Source: Adiantum capillus-veneris (lineage: Eukaryota > Streptophyta > Polypodiopsida > Polypodiales > Pteridaceae). From it: a stretch of 64,000 nt of DNA. Below the pieces are notes generated by a model. It had not been told where the DNA came from. It ran no database searches and saw only the letters and a list, made by a program, of their open reading frames with translations. This document shows, piece by piece, positions 32,395 through 44,720 of this stretch. Location of the stretch: contig CM043970.1 in the NCBI GenBank assembly GCA_014529385.2, forward strand, positions 64,212,996 to 64,276,995. The letters run 5' to 3'. The translations under genes were made by a program, and so were the position numbers. The stretch's first letter is position 1, and each line of letters opens with the position of its first letter.

Positions 32395-33958
32395 CTACAA
32401 TCCGAGGGCTAGTATGACGGCAATAGAGAAGGAGTTGGAAATGGAGATGGAGATGGAGATGGATTGAAGGTGAGAGTTTGAAGTAGAGAGGTTGAGGGAG
32501 AGAAAATACCTCAAGCATCAAGGCAAGAGAACTTCTACTTCTAAGAACTTCTGTGTGTGTTTTTGAACTAAGGAAAGAGGAGCCTTTTTATAGGCTCTCA
32601 AGGCTAAGAGAAAGTACTTAGAATAGTGAAAATCAAGAAGAAAAGTTTGCACAAATTTGTGGCTAAGAAAGAGTACTTAGAAAAAATAAGAGCAAGAAGA
32701 AAACTTTGCACAAATTTGTGGCAAGACTTTTTTTCTTTTTTTTTTCTTTTTCTTTGTGCATTGAGACACTCAAACTTTAGGAGATGCTTGTCTATTTTGA
32801 AAAAAGGAAGGAAAGAAGCTCTAATCTTAACTTACTTCTATAAAAATACTCTTTCTTCGCTAAAGATATTCTTTCTTTCCCAATAATACTCTTTCTTTCC
32901 TAGAAATACTCCTTCTTTCCTAAACCTTAGCCAAAAGTTTCTCTTTCTTTCTTAAGGGTTAACTCTTATCCTTAAACACAATCTTAACGCTTAAAATTTC
33001 CACAACAACCTATTGTTCCTAAGTGAGTAAGGGTCATAACTAATAGTTCCAGAGTCCGATTTCCAATTCGATCATTCAGTTGAAACTCTCTATGACTTAA
33101 CAAGATACAAACCTTAAATATGTTGTGACGTGAACACCCCCAAAAAATTTCAAAAAAAAAATAAATTCTTTTGTGACCCTTGGATGTACATAAATCATGC
33201 TTGTACAAAGTGTACAAAGGCAGTGTGTACCAGCTATATCTACGCATGCGGGCTAGTTGTGCGGGGTACATAGTTTTGCTATTTTTGTACATAGAGGTGT
33301 CGAGACTTCAGGGAGTGATTGAGTGCTTTAAAAAAATGAACATAAATTAAACTTTTATCATCTTGGGGTCATAAGTGAAGAGGGATATTCAGCTATGAAG
33401 AAGAAACTATGTGTTGTTGCAGGCTGTAGTGAAGGGTGGGGGTTTTGGTGTAGAGGTGCCCCTCTTGCCTTCTTGCGAGAGCCTGGTGTGGTGAGTTGAG
33501 AGTGTAACTCTCCTCAATGGGCTAATAAAATTGGGTGTTTAGCTCTGCATATTGACCTCTCTTCATCTTGGTTTGAGGTATGGTAGCCATGTTGTGTGTA
33601 GTTCCCTTTGGTGCAACTAGTTGAGGGTAGACTATTCGCTGCAATTCTTTGCTTGTACATATGCAAAATGGAAAATTTTTTCCTAGGTTTTCCATCACTT
33701 TTTTTGAGTTTTTTTGCTGAAATTTTTGTGTTTTCAAATTGGGCTTGATTTGGATGGGTTTTGGTCAAGCTATGTGTGTATATGGGAGCACCTATGGAGT
33801 CTCTACTATCACATGGAACGGCATTTGAAAAGAAGTGAAGCTCTTGGTTTTATGAGAAAAAGTGTAGATATTTCCATTGTTTTTCTTTAATTTTTTCGTT
33901 TGGTTTTCTTTGTTCCCTTGCTTCCTTTAGTGCATCCGAGTAAAGTGAGAGTTGTAGC
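32395..33958. other. AT-rich noncoding DNA with small duplications
   Basis: A 70- to 75-bp segment containing AGTACTTAGAA and TTTGCACAAATTTGTGGC is duplicated in tandem (about 32612-32726). AATACTCTTTCTTTCC recurs four times between 32846 and 32950. No gene is recognised, and frames of up to 102 codons here lack domains. Confidence 0.55.
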
Positions 33959-34205
33959 GGTGTAGAGGGAAGCTAGTCGAGGCTGTTGCGAGTGAGGCTG
34001 TCAAAATTTAAGAGAGAAGATCAGCCCATATTATCTTGAGAGAGATATTCTCTTAATACTCTTTTCTTGGTGTTGGTTTGAGGTGTAGAGGAAAGCTAGT
34101 CGAGGTTGTTGCGAGTGAGGCTGTCAAAATTTTTGAGAGAAGATCAGCCCATATTATCTTGAGAGAGATATTCTCTTAATACTCTTTTCTTGGTGTTGGT
34201 TTGAG
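33959..34205 (+). repeat. ~123-bp tandem duplication
   Basis: The segment starting GGTGTAGAGGGAAGCTAGTC and ending CTTGGTGTTGGTTTGAG occurs twice back to back (about 33959-34082 and 34083-34205) with only a few differences. The high identity suggests a recent duplication. Confidence 0.85.
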
Positions 34206-34339
34206 GTGTTGTAAATGCCAGTCCCCTAATCCTTCACAACGTTTGCAAAGTAACTAAAATAGTTTTTATTTATAAATCTTGGGTATGTTCCTAATGTAGG
34301 GATTTGGGATGTTGTCATCTCAAGAAAAAGTGAGGATAG

Positions 34340-34517
34340 TGTAGATCCTCGTTATGGAGTGCAAGAGAGGGATGGAGAGAAGGGGAAAAGGGTAAGCATA
34401 CACACAGGTGTCTTGGTGGACCTGTAGAGGGTGCGACTCTCTATATCCTTATTATCATTATAACCAAACAATGGAGTAAGTGGGAAGACACTAGGCCACG
34501 GGGCCTGAAACCCAGCA
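34340..34517 (-). repeat. Copia 3' LTR
   Basis: On the minus strand it starts TGCTGGGTTTCAGG directly after CAAGTGGAAGAT, the purine-rich tract typical of plant Copia elements (usually AAGTGGGAGATTGTTGG), and ends GGATCTACA. It is 178 bp long. The paired copy is at 44132-44310. Confidence 0.9.
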
Positions 34518-34610
34518 ATCTTCCACTTGAAGACCAATGTGGCCCAAGTGGATAAAGATTGTAAAGACTACTATGTACAAATGTACGAAACGTGAAGTGT
34601 GACTCTAGCT

Positions 34611-36180
34611 TCACCCTATGCCCATTGTCTCTATGCAATGTGTGACCCGCTCTGAGGCTAGGCTCTTTGTTAAAGCATCCGTTGGGTTTTCATCCATGTG
34701 AACTTTGACTAATTCAACATTTTTGCTAGCCAAAATATCCCGTACCACATGATACTTGACCTCTATGTGTTTTGACTTGGAGTGAAATAGGGGGTTCTTT
34801 GCTGATGCAATCGCACTCTGACAATCACAATGTAGCACTGGAGTCTTGTGTATACCAAAGTCTTTGACTAGACGAGATAATCACAAAGCTTCCTTACTGG
34901 AATCAGAAACTACAACATACTTTGCTTCACTAGTGGAAGACGAAGTGCAATTTTGGATACAAGTTCTCTAAGAAATTGTTGCTCCAGAGAACGAGAAAAC
35001 TTCCACACAACCGGCATAATCCAAATCAGTGTATCCAAATATGGATGCATCATTGTTCCCAAAGTGTAAGCACTTGCTAGTTGAGCCCTTGATGTATCTC
35101 AAGATGTGCCTCACTACTTCTCAATGCTTTCTACCTGGATTTTCCATAAACCTTTTGACCACTCTCACTGCATATGCAGTGTGTGGTCGTGTTCTAACCA
35201 TGGAAAACATGAGACTTCCAACTACCAATGAATACGACACCTTTGCCATCTTTGTTTTTTCAGCATCCAATTTGGGACAATCATGCTTGCTATGTTTTTT
35301 GTATGCTTTCATTGGGCATATTAAAATGTTGCAAGACCTTGTGAATATATTCTTCCTGCAAAAGCTCAAGTATATTCCGTTTGCGATCTCTCTTTATATG
35401 CATACCAAGAAAGTGATATGCATCACCCAAATCTTTCATAGAAAATTTCTTGCTTAAGGCATCCTTGAGAAGTGCAATCTCATCTTTTGACTTCCCGTCT
35501 ATGAACATATCATCAACGTACAAAATCAGAATGATGAGGGAACCATCGGTCAACCTCTTTGTGTACAAGCATTGATCCTCTTGGCTCCGTACGGAACCTT
35601 GAGACTGAATGTACTTATCAAACTTGATATACCATTTCCGTAAGCCTTGATTTAATCCATACAAGTCTTTCTTGAGTGTACACACCAGTTCTACCCATGT
35701 TGGCTTCTCAAGCTTTATCGCAAAACCGTCTGGTTCTTTTATACAAACATTCTCTTCAAGATCCCCATGAAAGAAACTTGCCTTCACATCCATTTCGATC
35801 AATTCCAAGTCCTTGATGGCTAGTAGACCAAGCACAACATGCAATGTAGTCATCTTGACCATTGGAAAAAATATTTCATCAAAATCCAGCTTTTTCATTT
35901 GCTTGAACCCTTTTGCAACCAATCTTGCCTTATACTTAGGTTCGGGATCATCTATGATATACTTCTTCTTGTACACCCATTTACATGTCAATGCATGTTT
36001 ACCTGCATGTAACTCTATCAATTCCCAAGTTTCATTTTCTAAGATCAAGTTAACTCAGATTGCATAGCCTCTTTCCACTTCACACTATCATCCATTTGAA
36101 TGGCCTCTGTGTAGCAAGTTGGTTCACCGCAGTCAGTGGACTAGCAAGTAGTCCAATCCTAGCTCAAAATTCTCAGGTGC
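34611..36180 (-). pseudogene. pol: Copia reverse transcriptase and RNase H
   Basis: The minus-strand frame from 36048 holds WELIELHAGKHALTCKWVYK, RLVAKGFKQ, the first RT Asp in ELIEMDVKASFFHGDLEE, DLYGLNQGLRKW and the LYVDDMFI box (YVDD) near 35520. It is preceded in other frames by YTEAIQMDDSVKWKEAMQSE, the usual start of this region. After QHFNMPNESIQK a frameshift leads to YSLVVGSLMFSMVRTRPHTAYAV at about 35240. RNase H follows with YTDLDYAG, SSTSEAKYV and DCQSAIASAKNPLFH, ending at 34611 with an NPTDALTK motif. Frameshifts and stops (for example before RTCIQNC near 34966) make it non-functional. Confidence 0.9.
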
Positions 36181-36600
36181 ACAAGATGTACGAGTAGATA
36201 TTCAAAGTGCCTGACTACTAGATTCCACTCTCTCTAGATTGACATTTGTATCCGTACTAGTAGAAAGTGCATCACTAGCACATCCAACATTCTGTGTAAC
36301 TGGCAGTGAGGAAACATCCTCAAACCGTACTCTACAATAATCAATATATTTCACTTTCTTTTTGTGCATCTTAGGGAGTCAGTGGAGTAGTGAACGAGTT
36401 ATCACAACTAAAAGGTGTCTAAATGCATACCCAGGTTTCAAACTTTCTGAAGGTACTAGAACGTGTAACATGCTGATATACTTATCAACACCAACCAAGT
36501 CCTTGACTTGCTGTTGTTTCTTATCAGTAACCAACCTCATCCAAACTGATGATCAAGGTTGATAACCTGAGAATAATAGGAAGAGACTAAAACTAGTCAC
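36181..36600 (-). pseudogene. Probable Copia integrase C-terminal / RT linker remnant
   Basis: Minus-strand reading shows VKYIDYCRVRFEDVSSLPV near 36340, which fits the end of a Copia integrase (normally a ...SRDVxFxE motif) and a Ser/Thr-rich linker (ASDALSTSTDTNVNLE), with a stop before ISTRTSCAPENFEL. Upstream, weak segments continue to about 36560, where recognisable Copia sequence ends. This marks one approximate edge of the large insertion. Confidence 0.45.
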
Positions 36601-39600
36601 AACATGCCTTTCATCATGTGAAACAAACTCCCAAACAGAAAGGTAATCGATCCGGTTGTGTCGCTTCTTGCTAACGTATGCACTTAGCATATCCTTTAGC
36701 GTGGTTAACTAACGTATGCGCTTAGCATATCCTTTAGTACTAAATAGAATGCTTGCAAGCTGCCCATCCAACGTGGGATGAATAGCAGTAGTAAGAGTGA
36801 GGTGCTTTTCTCAACCACTTACAAACAGTCTTCCATGACTGACAATAAACTATGACTCACCAAGTGAGGCTCCAGCCATATACTGGATATGGAGGGAAAA
36901 CAACCAACTAGGTTTAAAGTGGATTGGAATTTAGAACATCCAATCACAAACAACCATACTAAACCATTATCGTGTATGGCCGGGTGTGAACTCATAGTAA
37001 ATCTACAAGAGAGATTCCACTTGTAGTGCAAAAGGGTGCAAAAAGAATAAAGTCCAGGAATTTGCATGCTGCTCCAAATAAATATGTGCTAAACACTAGA
37101 TCCCATAACACCTAGTGTGCATGCATTTAACACAAACATATCCGAACCGCAATTCCATGAAGAAACTTTCCACGGTACGTACGTGAAATCCTTGCAACGA
37201 AAGTTGGACCATAACAGAATGTGAAAACTCAGTTACATCTATGTACCAACCATGAGACATTCTCATTATACAGCACACTTGGCTATTTGTAGAAACATCC
37301 ATCCGTGATGTGGTTGGTGGTTTCACAGCACTTGTAATCGCAAAAAGTCTGTACCTAGTACCCGACAATTTCTGGCCACCACTGAAATTGTTCCTGATAA
37401 TGTGTGCTCCAAATGGTCTAACAAACAGATGTGACCACCACGTAGGGACTTTGTTGCAACACATCATCAGGAATTAGGCACCAGTGTCAGTCCCGGAGAC
37501 TCATGCTCTCCACATGTGGAATATGTCTCAAATAGGGATGTCGAAAAAAAGGACATCCTTCAAGTACGAGATGTACGTGTGTGTGGAGGTAACTGCAAAC
37601 ACTGTGCAACATGAGTGAGAGGGACCCTCATTATCATTGCTCCACACTGGTTAAACGAAACTCCTTGAGTTCCTAGACCATGTTGTATCCCATGTGACAT
37701 CATGTGCCAAATCGAACCCTACATGTCGAGTCATAATAGCATAATGCACAAAAATATATGGGACACGATGGTCCAAAATGCTTTGTTTCAACATGCCCTT
37801 GGCATGTCTCTAAAACATTCAACGTATTTATACGACTTGAAAAACCCAAGCAAAACATACTAAAAAATGGAATAACACCAAAGGAATAGATGCGTACCTG
37901 GAGGTTTGAACTTAATGTTCATTTACCCGTATTCAAATGCAAAGGAGCGCGTCACCCACCTATGAGAAAACCAAGCAACACTGCACTGGAAACCCTCGGT
38001 GTTGCCTTTGCAATCCAAACCCGTTGGTTATAATCTACGTAGTCAAACCCCTTGGTAAGACCCTTTGTAGAAACTGCTCAACTAGTAGGTGACGATAACC
38101 AACATAGTCTACCGTGTATAAATGAGAGGAATCAACTTGAGAAGTTGAATTTGTCCGCTACCGCTGCTAGGTTGTGGAATTCTTTCCTTGAAATTATAAC
38201 ACTAATAGATCAAATTGTTATCCTCAATGCCTATGGGATGATTGAGTAAACACCCATTGGGTCTTACCCCAAAACTGTGCTTCCATAGACACTCGTAGTG
38301 CTATAGAGAGAGCAAGATATCAACACAAGTGAGATGCCTATATCTTATGGACAGCCATGCTGTCACAATGGTTTGCTACATCTAGACTCCGTGGGAGAGA
38401 TCAGTTGATGTGAGTTTATGGTTATCAAAAGCTCAACACGAGCGTCGCACTGAAAACATGTAGTGCAAAAATGACACCCTAAACATCCGTAATGACAAGA
38501 CTCTTGCTTGTCCATTAACGTCAATGTGTACTCCACTGGGTAGATCTGTTTGGTCTTAATAACAATCACCCAATGAATGCTAACAATTGGGTCTTACCCG
38601 AGATCTGACAATGACTCTTAGCCAGCGTGTGTGGCTCATAGCCCTCATGGCATTTAGTGGTCAATCAATGATCCGATAAAGACTAATTTGGATCATGTCT
38701 TGCCCAATTTCTAGCTGAGAGTTAGAGCACTTTGGCGAAGGCTGACTCATGAGCAAAACATGTATCAAAAGATTCTTAAAAAGTTTTCTCTATTCTTTGA
38801 GGGAAATAAGAAAGAGAGAGAGAATGTTTTTTCTGCCCCTTGTAATGATGTAGTGCAGACCACGTTTGTATCTTAGCTTACCATATAAGCGTATAACAGT
38901 ATACTGGTACCACGCTCTCGAAGAGAGAGATACCATGAATAACATCTTGACTCACTTATCGTGTATGTGTTCGTGATTGTAACAAGGTTCATGTGGATGG
39001 CATGTTGCCTGTGAATACACATAAACACAAAATGTTTGAAAACGTCAATAAGAGCTCATCCTTGACAAAGTAGCTAGTGCTAGAGCGGAAGCGTATGCAA
39101 TGACGGGTGTTGTACGGCCATCATACTATTATTCCATGCATACATATGATAAGCCCTTGGCTTCAATAACAGTCTCAACCATGTGAGTCGTTGTATACGT
39201 GCCTTGCACAATTACACTGGCATGGATAAATCACAGTCCGCGGTTACGTACTATGAGCTTATATCCATATAGTGCCAAAGATGTCTGCCATTATCATTGA
39301 TCTCAAATCAATTGATAAGAACATGGCACAGAAGAGAAGCCGTACTTCATATGAAGATAGGAAAAGCACTTTTCTTTATATTGTGTCTTCTTATGGAGTC
39401 TGCCCAAGCACTTTGCTTTGCACAGCAAAGAGGTCTGTTCCAGAATCAAAAGTAAAACATACACAAAAACAAACATAACTTGAAATTGACTAACTTGTCA
39501 CCTACATGTGAGCAGGTTTTTGGTAGTGTTCTCAAATCCGGATCATAGCCATATATGCGAATAGCTTGAGAGTTGTCGGATGTCCCTCATTGTGGCTTGG

Positions 39601-41236
39601 TTTAATCCAATCTCTAGTGAGAAAACAGGTAAACATGTGGCAAAGATTCCCAAGTTCGTATGCTAAGAGTGTATTCTAAATGTCAAAAACTGCTATGCAA
39701 TATATCTTAGAGTGAAGCCTTGCTTCCTATAAGTTGAGCAATAAGATGAGACTGAACTGATACTGAATGCTCATAGCAAATAGGTACGCTTGTTGACACA
39801 CAGGTGTCCAAGTAGAGAAGAATCGATCTTGGCAAAATCTTATAGAGAATTGGCCTTGCTAAATCGTACAACATATTGAGAATCATGAGATTGCCCAATA
39901 GCATCAAGAGTCAACTATTGCCAAACACTACCGAGTGCCCTTGGCATCAAAAGTCACAGCATCCTGTATGTGTGGTGATTGCATTGGGTTCAGCTCATAG
40001 TGGTCCGTCAATGTGTTTACCACTGCTTCATATACTTGTGTTGTAGCTGGCCCTGATTATGCATCCAATGCATGGAGCCATGCTCCGGAAAACCGTGTTT
40101 CTTGGAAGACTAATTTTTCCCCTCCCCCCATCTACGTGATATCGATAAGAGGAAATAGGAAAAGAGATAATAAGCAATGAGAGCTATGGTCCAGTTGATT
40201 TATAGCCTTACTGCAGCTCCCTGTAAGCGATGATTGTGTTAAAGGCAAGGCATCATAGCATGTAGAAATCCAATTTCACAAACGACCATCATACTCAGAT
40301 GTTTAAGTCATATCATGTTGCAAGTATCCCTGAATGGAGCCGTGCTCCTTAATTTATACCTAATGACATGCCATGCATGTATCCAAATTGGGCTAAAGGA
40401 ATATTACCAAACTTGGAAATGTCAAAAATGGCTTGCAAATATAGCCGTGCTATCTTCGTTAAGTGCCTCTAGTGTTTTTTGTAAAGTGAATGCTAGATCA
40501 TATTAACATATGAATATATCAAACCAGTCGTGAACCTATGCTAGTCGCGTTGTCAACACAAGCCATGCTTGGTGGCAACGTTATACTGGTTCATACGCCA
40601 TAAACATCGTGGATAGCTTCAGACGGCATTATATTCCATAATCTAAACATGATAAATTTACCTGGCTTATGTGATGCAGGCTTTTTATGGCAGTTTGCAT
40701 CCAACCTTGCATGTCATTGATGACATGGTGAAGCTTCCAAGCTGATGGCTAAACTGTCAACTCGGCTGTAGATCACGTGGGCTACCACCCTGTGTCAAGG
40801 ATGCAGTGTAGAATCCCATGGACACTATCCCTTATTGGGAAAAAAAAAACAAAATCCTTTGCCCTAAGGCCAAAGGCCTTTGGGCGCTTAAGTGTGAAAA
40901 AATAACTCCTTCAAGAGGGTGATGGCATAGCAAAACAGCGCGAGGGCAAGGGAGAGAGTATCCGCCGGTGTGATGCGGCCCGACACTCACTGCAGTGACA
41001 TAAATCCATTGGTTCAACAACGCACATCATTCAAGCCCTCCCTTGCAGCGATTGAAGCAGGTCAACATTTGTCCCCCTCCCGCCACAAGCACTCTTGCAT
41101 GCGAGCTTTCCTCGTCCTCCTTCTCTGTCGCCTGTCAAGGACTATCGCCCATGGCCTTGCTTCCTTGGTGCATGAGCATGCAAAAGTGGTTGGCTCCACA
41201 CCCCCCTTGCCCAAAATAGACCTGCTTTGATACCAA
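36601..41236. other. Long noncoding insertion inside the Copia element
   Basis: There are about 4.6 kb without any recognisable protein domain. Frames are at most 123 codons and show no family motifs. A short duplication, AACGTATGCACTTAGCATAT / CTTTAGTACT-type, lies near 36675-36735. The right edge carries an LTR/primer-site signature on the minus strand. The pattern would suit a large non-autonomous (LARD-like) LTR element nested in the Copia integrase. No second LTR was found, so this is a hypothesis. Confidence 0.45.
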
Positions 41237-41374
41237 TGTGAAGCCCTGGGTGGGACTGCCTGAGAATGAGCCTCCCAACCTCCCATTAAATAGCCCCTTG
41301 GGCCTCATTCCCTATCCACACTTGCAGCCGGCCCCTTGGTCCTGGTCCTTGACCACCGAGCATTGCCCTTGGCA
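41224..41374 (-). repeat. Candidate nested LTR with primer-binding site
   Basis: On the minus strand the Copia integrase frame breaks off after CSDNGG. A segment follows that starts TGCCAAGGGCAATGC (41374) and ends GGGCTTCACA (41237), and one base later TGGTATCAAAGC (41235-41224) matches a tRNA-Met primer site with one difference from the usual TGGTATCAGAGC. TATTTAAT inside could be a TATA box. The size, about 138 bp, is short but possible. No partner copy was found in the window. Confidence 0.45.
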
Positions 41375-41384
41375 TGTGACCTCC

Positions 41385-41998
41385 ATTGTCACTGCACAAA
41401 GCTTTAAGCTTTCTACTCGATTGATTCTCTACCAATGTCAAGAACTTTTGAAAGACACTAAAACCGTCACTTTTTTGCTTCAAGAAATAAACCCACACCT
41501 TTCTAGTATAGTCGTATATGAAAGTTAGGAAGTACAATGCTCCCCCTAGAGACTTGATTGATATAGGTCCGCACAAGTCTCTATGAAAGAGACCTAGAGG
41601 ACTCCCTAACTCCTTGTCCAAAGGCGTTGATGTCAACCTAGTTTGTTTTACTTCTTTCATGTTCATGCGCATCAATTTCTTCATCAAGAAAACCTTGTTC
41701 AAGGCATTGTTGTCATCCCAAGCCTAACATAGAGCATCCACAAATCTTTGGCATTGGTCTTATCAATTATGGTAAAGTAAATGGATTCACCAAGGTGCAG
41801 GTGAATGGTCTCCATAGCATGCTCATTCAAGTCATCCTACTCATCATCAGTGTACGCATTCTCTCTTCTTGCACACAAGGGTACTATGAAGCCTTTGTTG
41901 ATCAAAACATTTTGCATACGCTGCCAATGACAGAGTTTGAGCCATCAAACTTTTTGATGTAGTACTCTTCTCTTTTGGAAGCACTACTCGCAACCATG
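41385..41998 (-). pseudogene. Copia gag N-terminus fused to integrase core by internal deletion
   Basis: From ATG 41998 the minus strand reads MVASSASKREEYYIKKFDGS, then frames with stops giving NEHAMETIHLHLGESIYFTI and AKDLWMLYVRL, a Copia gag (UBN2-like) pattern. Close after it, NKVFLMKKLMRMNMKE is followed directly by PLGLFHRDLCGPISIKSLGG and DYTRKVWVYFLKQKSD, the integrase core. Gag C-terminus, zinc knuckle, protease and integrase zinc domain are missing, so an internal deletion joined gag to integrase. The integrase then ends abruptly at SDNGG, where the nested insertion begins. Confidence 0.75.
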
Positions 41999-44117
41999 AC
42001 TCAAGAGAATATAGCCAAAAACTTTATGGCAAATTTCTTGGGATCATTTTGGTAAAGTTTCCCCTAGAATATGAGCAAAAACTCAAACCAAAAGTAATAA
42101 AATAATTGTGTAAGAACATCTAGAAGTACCAAGAATGCATAAAACAGACTCGCAAGAAAAATCTAGCACAGTCTCCTTTGTATGAGGAGTCAAAACTCAA
42201 CTCAAAAATTGCATAAACTACTCAAAAGAACCACTAGGAATCAACTGCTCCAAACCACTGATGCATGACCGCCAATTCAACGTCTAAAGCACAAAAAACC
42301 ACCCAGATACATATCCTATGGTGAGGGTACTATAAGAGGGAAACTCCAGCTACCTGTGTCACTGAAGGTATCTCAACATTTGCGAATAACCCAGCTCAAA
42401 GAAAACATCACGCTATCGACCCTCCAAAGTCTAAAGTAGACACAAAACAACTAGCCATAGTCTCAAAAAGGGCTCTTTCGGTCTGAACCTTAGAAACGGC
42501 CGAGAAAATTGCCAAAATAGCCTAAAAAATGACTCCACACAAAGTACAATGGGCAGTGTCCATAGCTCAATGTACATAAGTGATCCCGCTCAAATAGGCA
42601 CCAAAAATTGCTGCATGCAGTAAAAATGATCCTTGCGGGGATATCTGCTCTCAAAAGAGCTCAATAGAACTATGGTGTGTTAAAGCAAACATGCATCTGT
42701 CAATGCATATGTCCACAAAGAAACTGCTATTAAAATGACTGCCAAAATCGCCTAAAAGGCACTGTGTCTATAAGTGTCTAGAAACCTGGAGAAATTTGTG
42801 TAAACTGGCTCAATAGCCCCCTGTAACTTGCGTGTCACTGTCGATATGTGCCAATTTCCACCGCCGGACAAAAGTGCACTAGTCAAATATCCACCAAGAG
42901 TGTCGTAGCCAAAAATCGTGCCGTAAAGTTTGATTGGTGCGCTTGATACACTGGGTGTCACTCCTCTATGGTAGACGTACCTCACTCCTGCACGTCACAA
43001 TCATAAAGACCGGCATTGGGTCGGATGTCAAAATACATCCACAAGGAGAGGTGTTGGTGCCGAATCTCAAGAATGGGTGGCGAGACGGATGTGTCGTGCC
43101 GTTGAAGAAAGCCAAAAATAGAGAGATCACCTAGTTGGTGTCAAAACCAATGCGATGTCAAGGACTAGCCAAGAGCTAGTCAATCCACTCTTACCGGTGT
43201 GAAGGGATGAATTGTCAATGTCGAGGTTGCCAAAGTTGAGAAGTCCGATGTTGATGTCTAAAAACCCGGTTCGCTCTCTCACTCGCTTGATCTCTCTCTC
43301 AGCTCTCTCATACGCTGTCACTCTCTCTCTTTTTCTCAAGCTCTTTCTCGTTCTCATTCTTTCTCCACAACTCCCCTCCCTCTCAACCCCGTGTGTGTGT
43401 GATTGGGGGGCGGGTTTGTTGAGGGTTGTAGGTGGGATTGAACCCTTACACACACAAGGTTTGTGTAAGTAAGTGTTAAAAAAAATCAAATTTAATGCCT
43501 CTATCAAAGGTCCTTGGACTGTCAGAATGGTGACTCTAACGAGATGACGAGCAGACTAGGGGCGGGTGTTGTGTGTGTGTTCGGCCTTGCAACCTCTGAG
43601 TGCTTGTGACATGCTTCTTGCTTAGCTCACAACTTGTTGAGCTCCAATATGCAAGCCTCCAATTAGATGCTTCGTTTGCTCTACCAGTGGATTCTGCTCA
43701 AACCCGATTCACTTACTTGTTTGGCTTCAAGGACCTCTTTCCTTTCCTTCTCACGACCTTACTCACAAGCCTTTGTTTGCACCTCATGGGTTCCTCAACT
43801 CACCCTGATTTTGCTCACTTGATTTTCTTTGCTCAGTTTTCTGAGGTGCCATCAACTGCCTAATGTGCTCTTTGCTTGCAATGCTTGATTGCCTCAAGCT
43901 CCCTCCTATTCATAGTCGACCTGCTTGACCTACTGCTCAAGCCCTCGATTGATTTTCTTGCTTGGCTTCAAGGCCCTCTGTATGCTCCTTGATGCGACCT
44001 GATTTCCCTTTGAAGATCAAATTTCCTGTCGTCTTACCTACAGAGCCTCATTTCCATGGCTTGACTGGGATTTCTCCGCATGCGGGTAGGGGAGAGGAGA
44101 TTTTGGGGCTACTTGCG
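41999..44117. other. Overlong Copia leader, probably with foreign sequence
   Basis: About 2.1 kb separates the Copia primer site from gag, where tens of bases are usual. No domains are seen. A CT-rich part lies at 43270-43380, and repeated CTTGCTCA / TTGCTTGC motifs occur at 43600-44010. Another insertion or duplication is likely, but I could not define its ends. Confidence 0.4.
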
Positions 44118-44129
44118 CTCTAATACCAC
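44118..44129 (-). promoter_or_regulatory. Copia primer-binding site
   Basis: On the minus strand TGGTATTAGAGC follows the 5' LTR end by two bases. It matches the tRNA-Met-type primer site with one change and supports the LTR boundary at 44132. Confidence 0.85.
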
Positions 44130-44131
44130 TT

Positions 44132-44310
44132 GTAGATCCTGGCTATGGAGTGCAAGAGAGGGATGGAGATAAGGGGAAGGGGATGAGCATACAGACATGT
44201 GTTTTGGTGGATCTCTAGAGAGTACAAACTCTCTATCTCCTTACTATCATTATAACCACAAAAATGGAAAAAGTGGACGGGCGCTCAACCATGGGGCCTG
44301 AAACCCAATA
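44132..44310 (-). repeat. Copia 5' LTR
   Basis: It is 179 bp long and starts TATTGGGTTTCAGG on the minus strand (the terminal TG has become TA). It ends GGATCTACA before the primer site. It aligns along its whole length with 34340-34517 but with many substitutions, which indicates an older insertion than the Gypsy chromovirus. Confidence 0.88.
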
Positions 44311-44319
44311 GATAGTCCT

Positions 44320-44720
44320 CTCATCACCACCTCATCCACCATTATGTCCAAAAAGATGGTGTCCTTAGTGCACTTCAGTTTCTACTGCTACTCTATTATT
44401 TAGACGTGGGTAGTTGTTCTAATAATGTCCCAACTCTCCATATTCAAAGCATCGAACATCCAAACGCAAAGGATTTTGCACATTAGCGGCATATGATCTT
44501 TGTGGTTGTATATCATTGAACGTGAGATTATGTTCAACTCGTCTTATAATCGCTTGCTCCTTCATTAGAGGTTTAGCTTGTAGTAACGTATCTTGTATAG
44601 TGATAGGTTTCAAGGCTTCCAATTGTGAGATATTTGGTTCTCTTAAACCTTGATATAAACGGTCTACCTAATTCTCTATGGTCATTGGCATCGTTGTGAG
44701 GGTTTTCCAACATATGAGTG
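44320..44720 (-). pseudogene. Gag fragment with zinc knuckle remnant
   Basis: The minus-strand frame of 44622-44419 reads ITIQDTLLQAKPLMKEQAII and ends VRCFEYGELGHY, continuing as QNNYPRLN. This is a CCHC knuckle in which the second and last Cys have become Tyr (CFEYGELGHYQNNY for CFxCGExGHYxxxC), typical of a decayed Ty3/Gypsy gag. The Copia element inserted just downstream of it. Confidence 0.6.

Larger units (their letters stand above)
34335..44315 (-). mobile_element. Ty1/Copia retrotransposon with GATAG target duplication, internally rearranged
   Basis: Direct repeats at 34340-34517 and 44132-44310 share the end TGTAGATCC on the plus strand and GGTTTCAGGCCCC on the minus strand. Both are flanked outside by GATAG (34335-34339 and 44311-44315), a 5-bp target duplication. 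The coding order on the minus strand is gag (from 41998 down), integrase (to about 41385), RT and RNase H (36160-34611), i.e. Ty1/Copia order. The element is about 9.97 kb, roughly twice the usual length, because about 5 kb of noncoding sequence (about 36.6-41.4 kb) splits the integrase and about 2 kb separates the primer site from gag. All coding parts carry stops or frameshifts. It inserted beside an older minus-strand gag fragment. Confidence 0.9.

Noticed and set aside
39930-39960. GTGCCCTTGGCAT as the partner copy of the nested LTR at 41237-41374
   Set aside because: Only about a dozen bases match and the neighbouring sequence does not.
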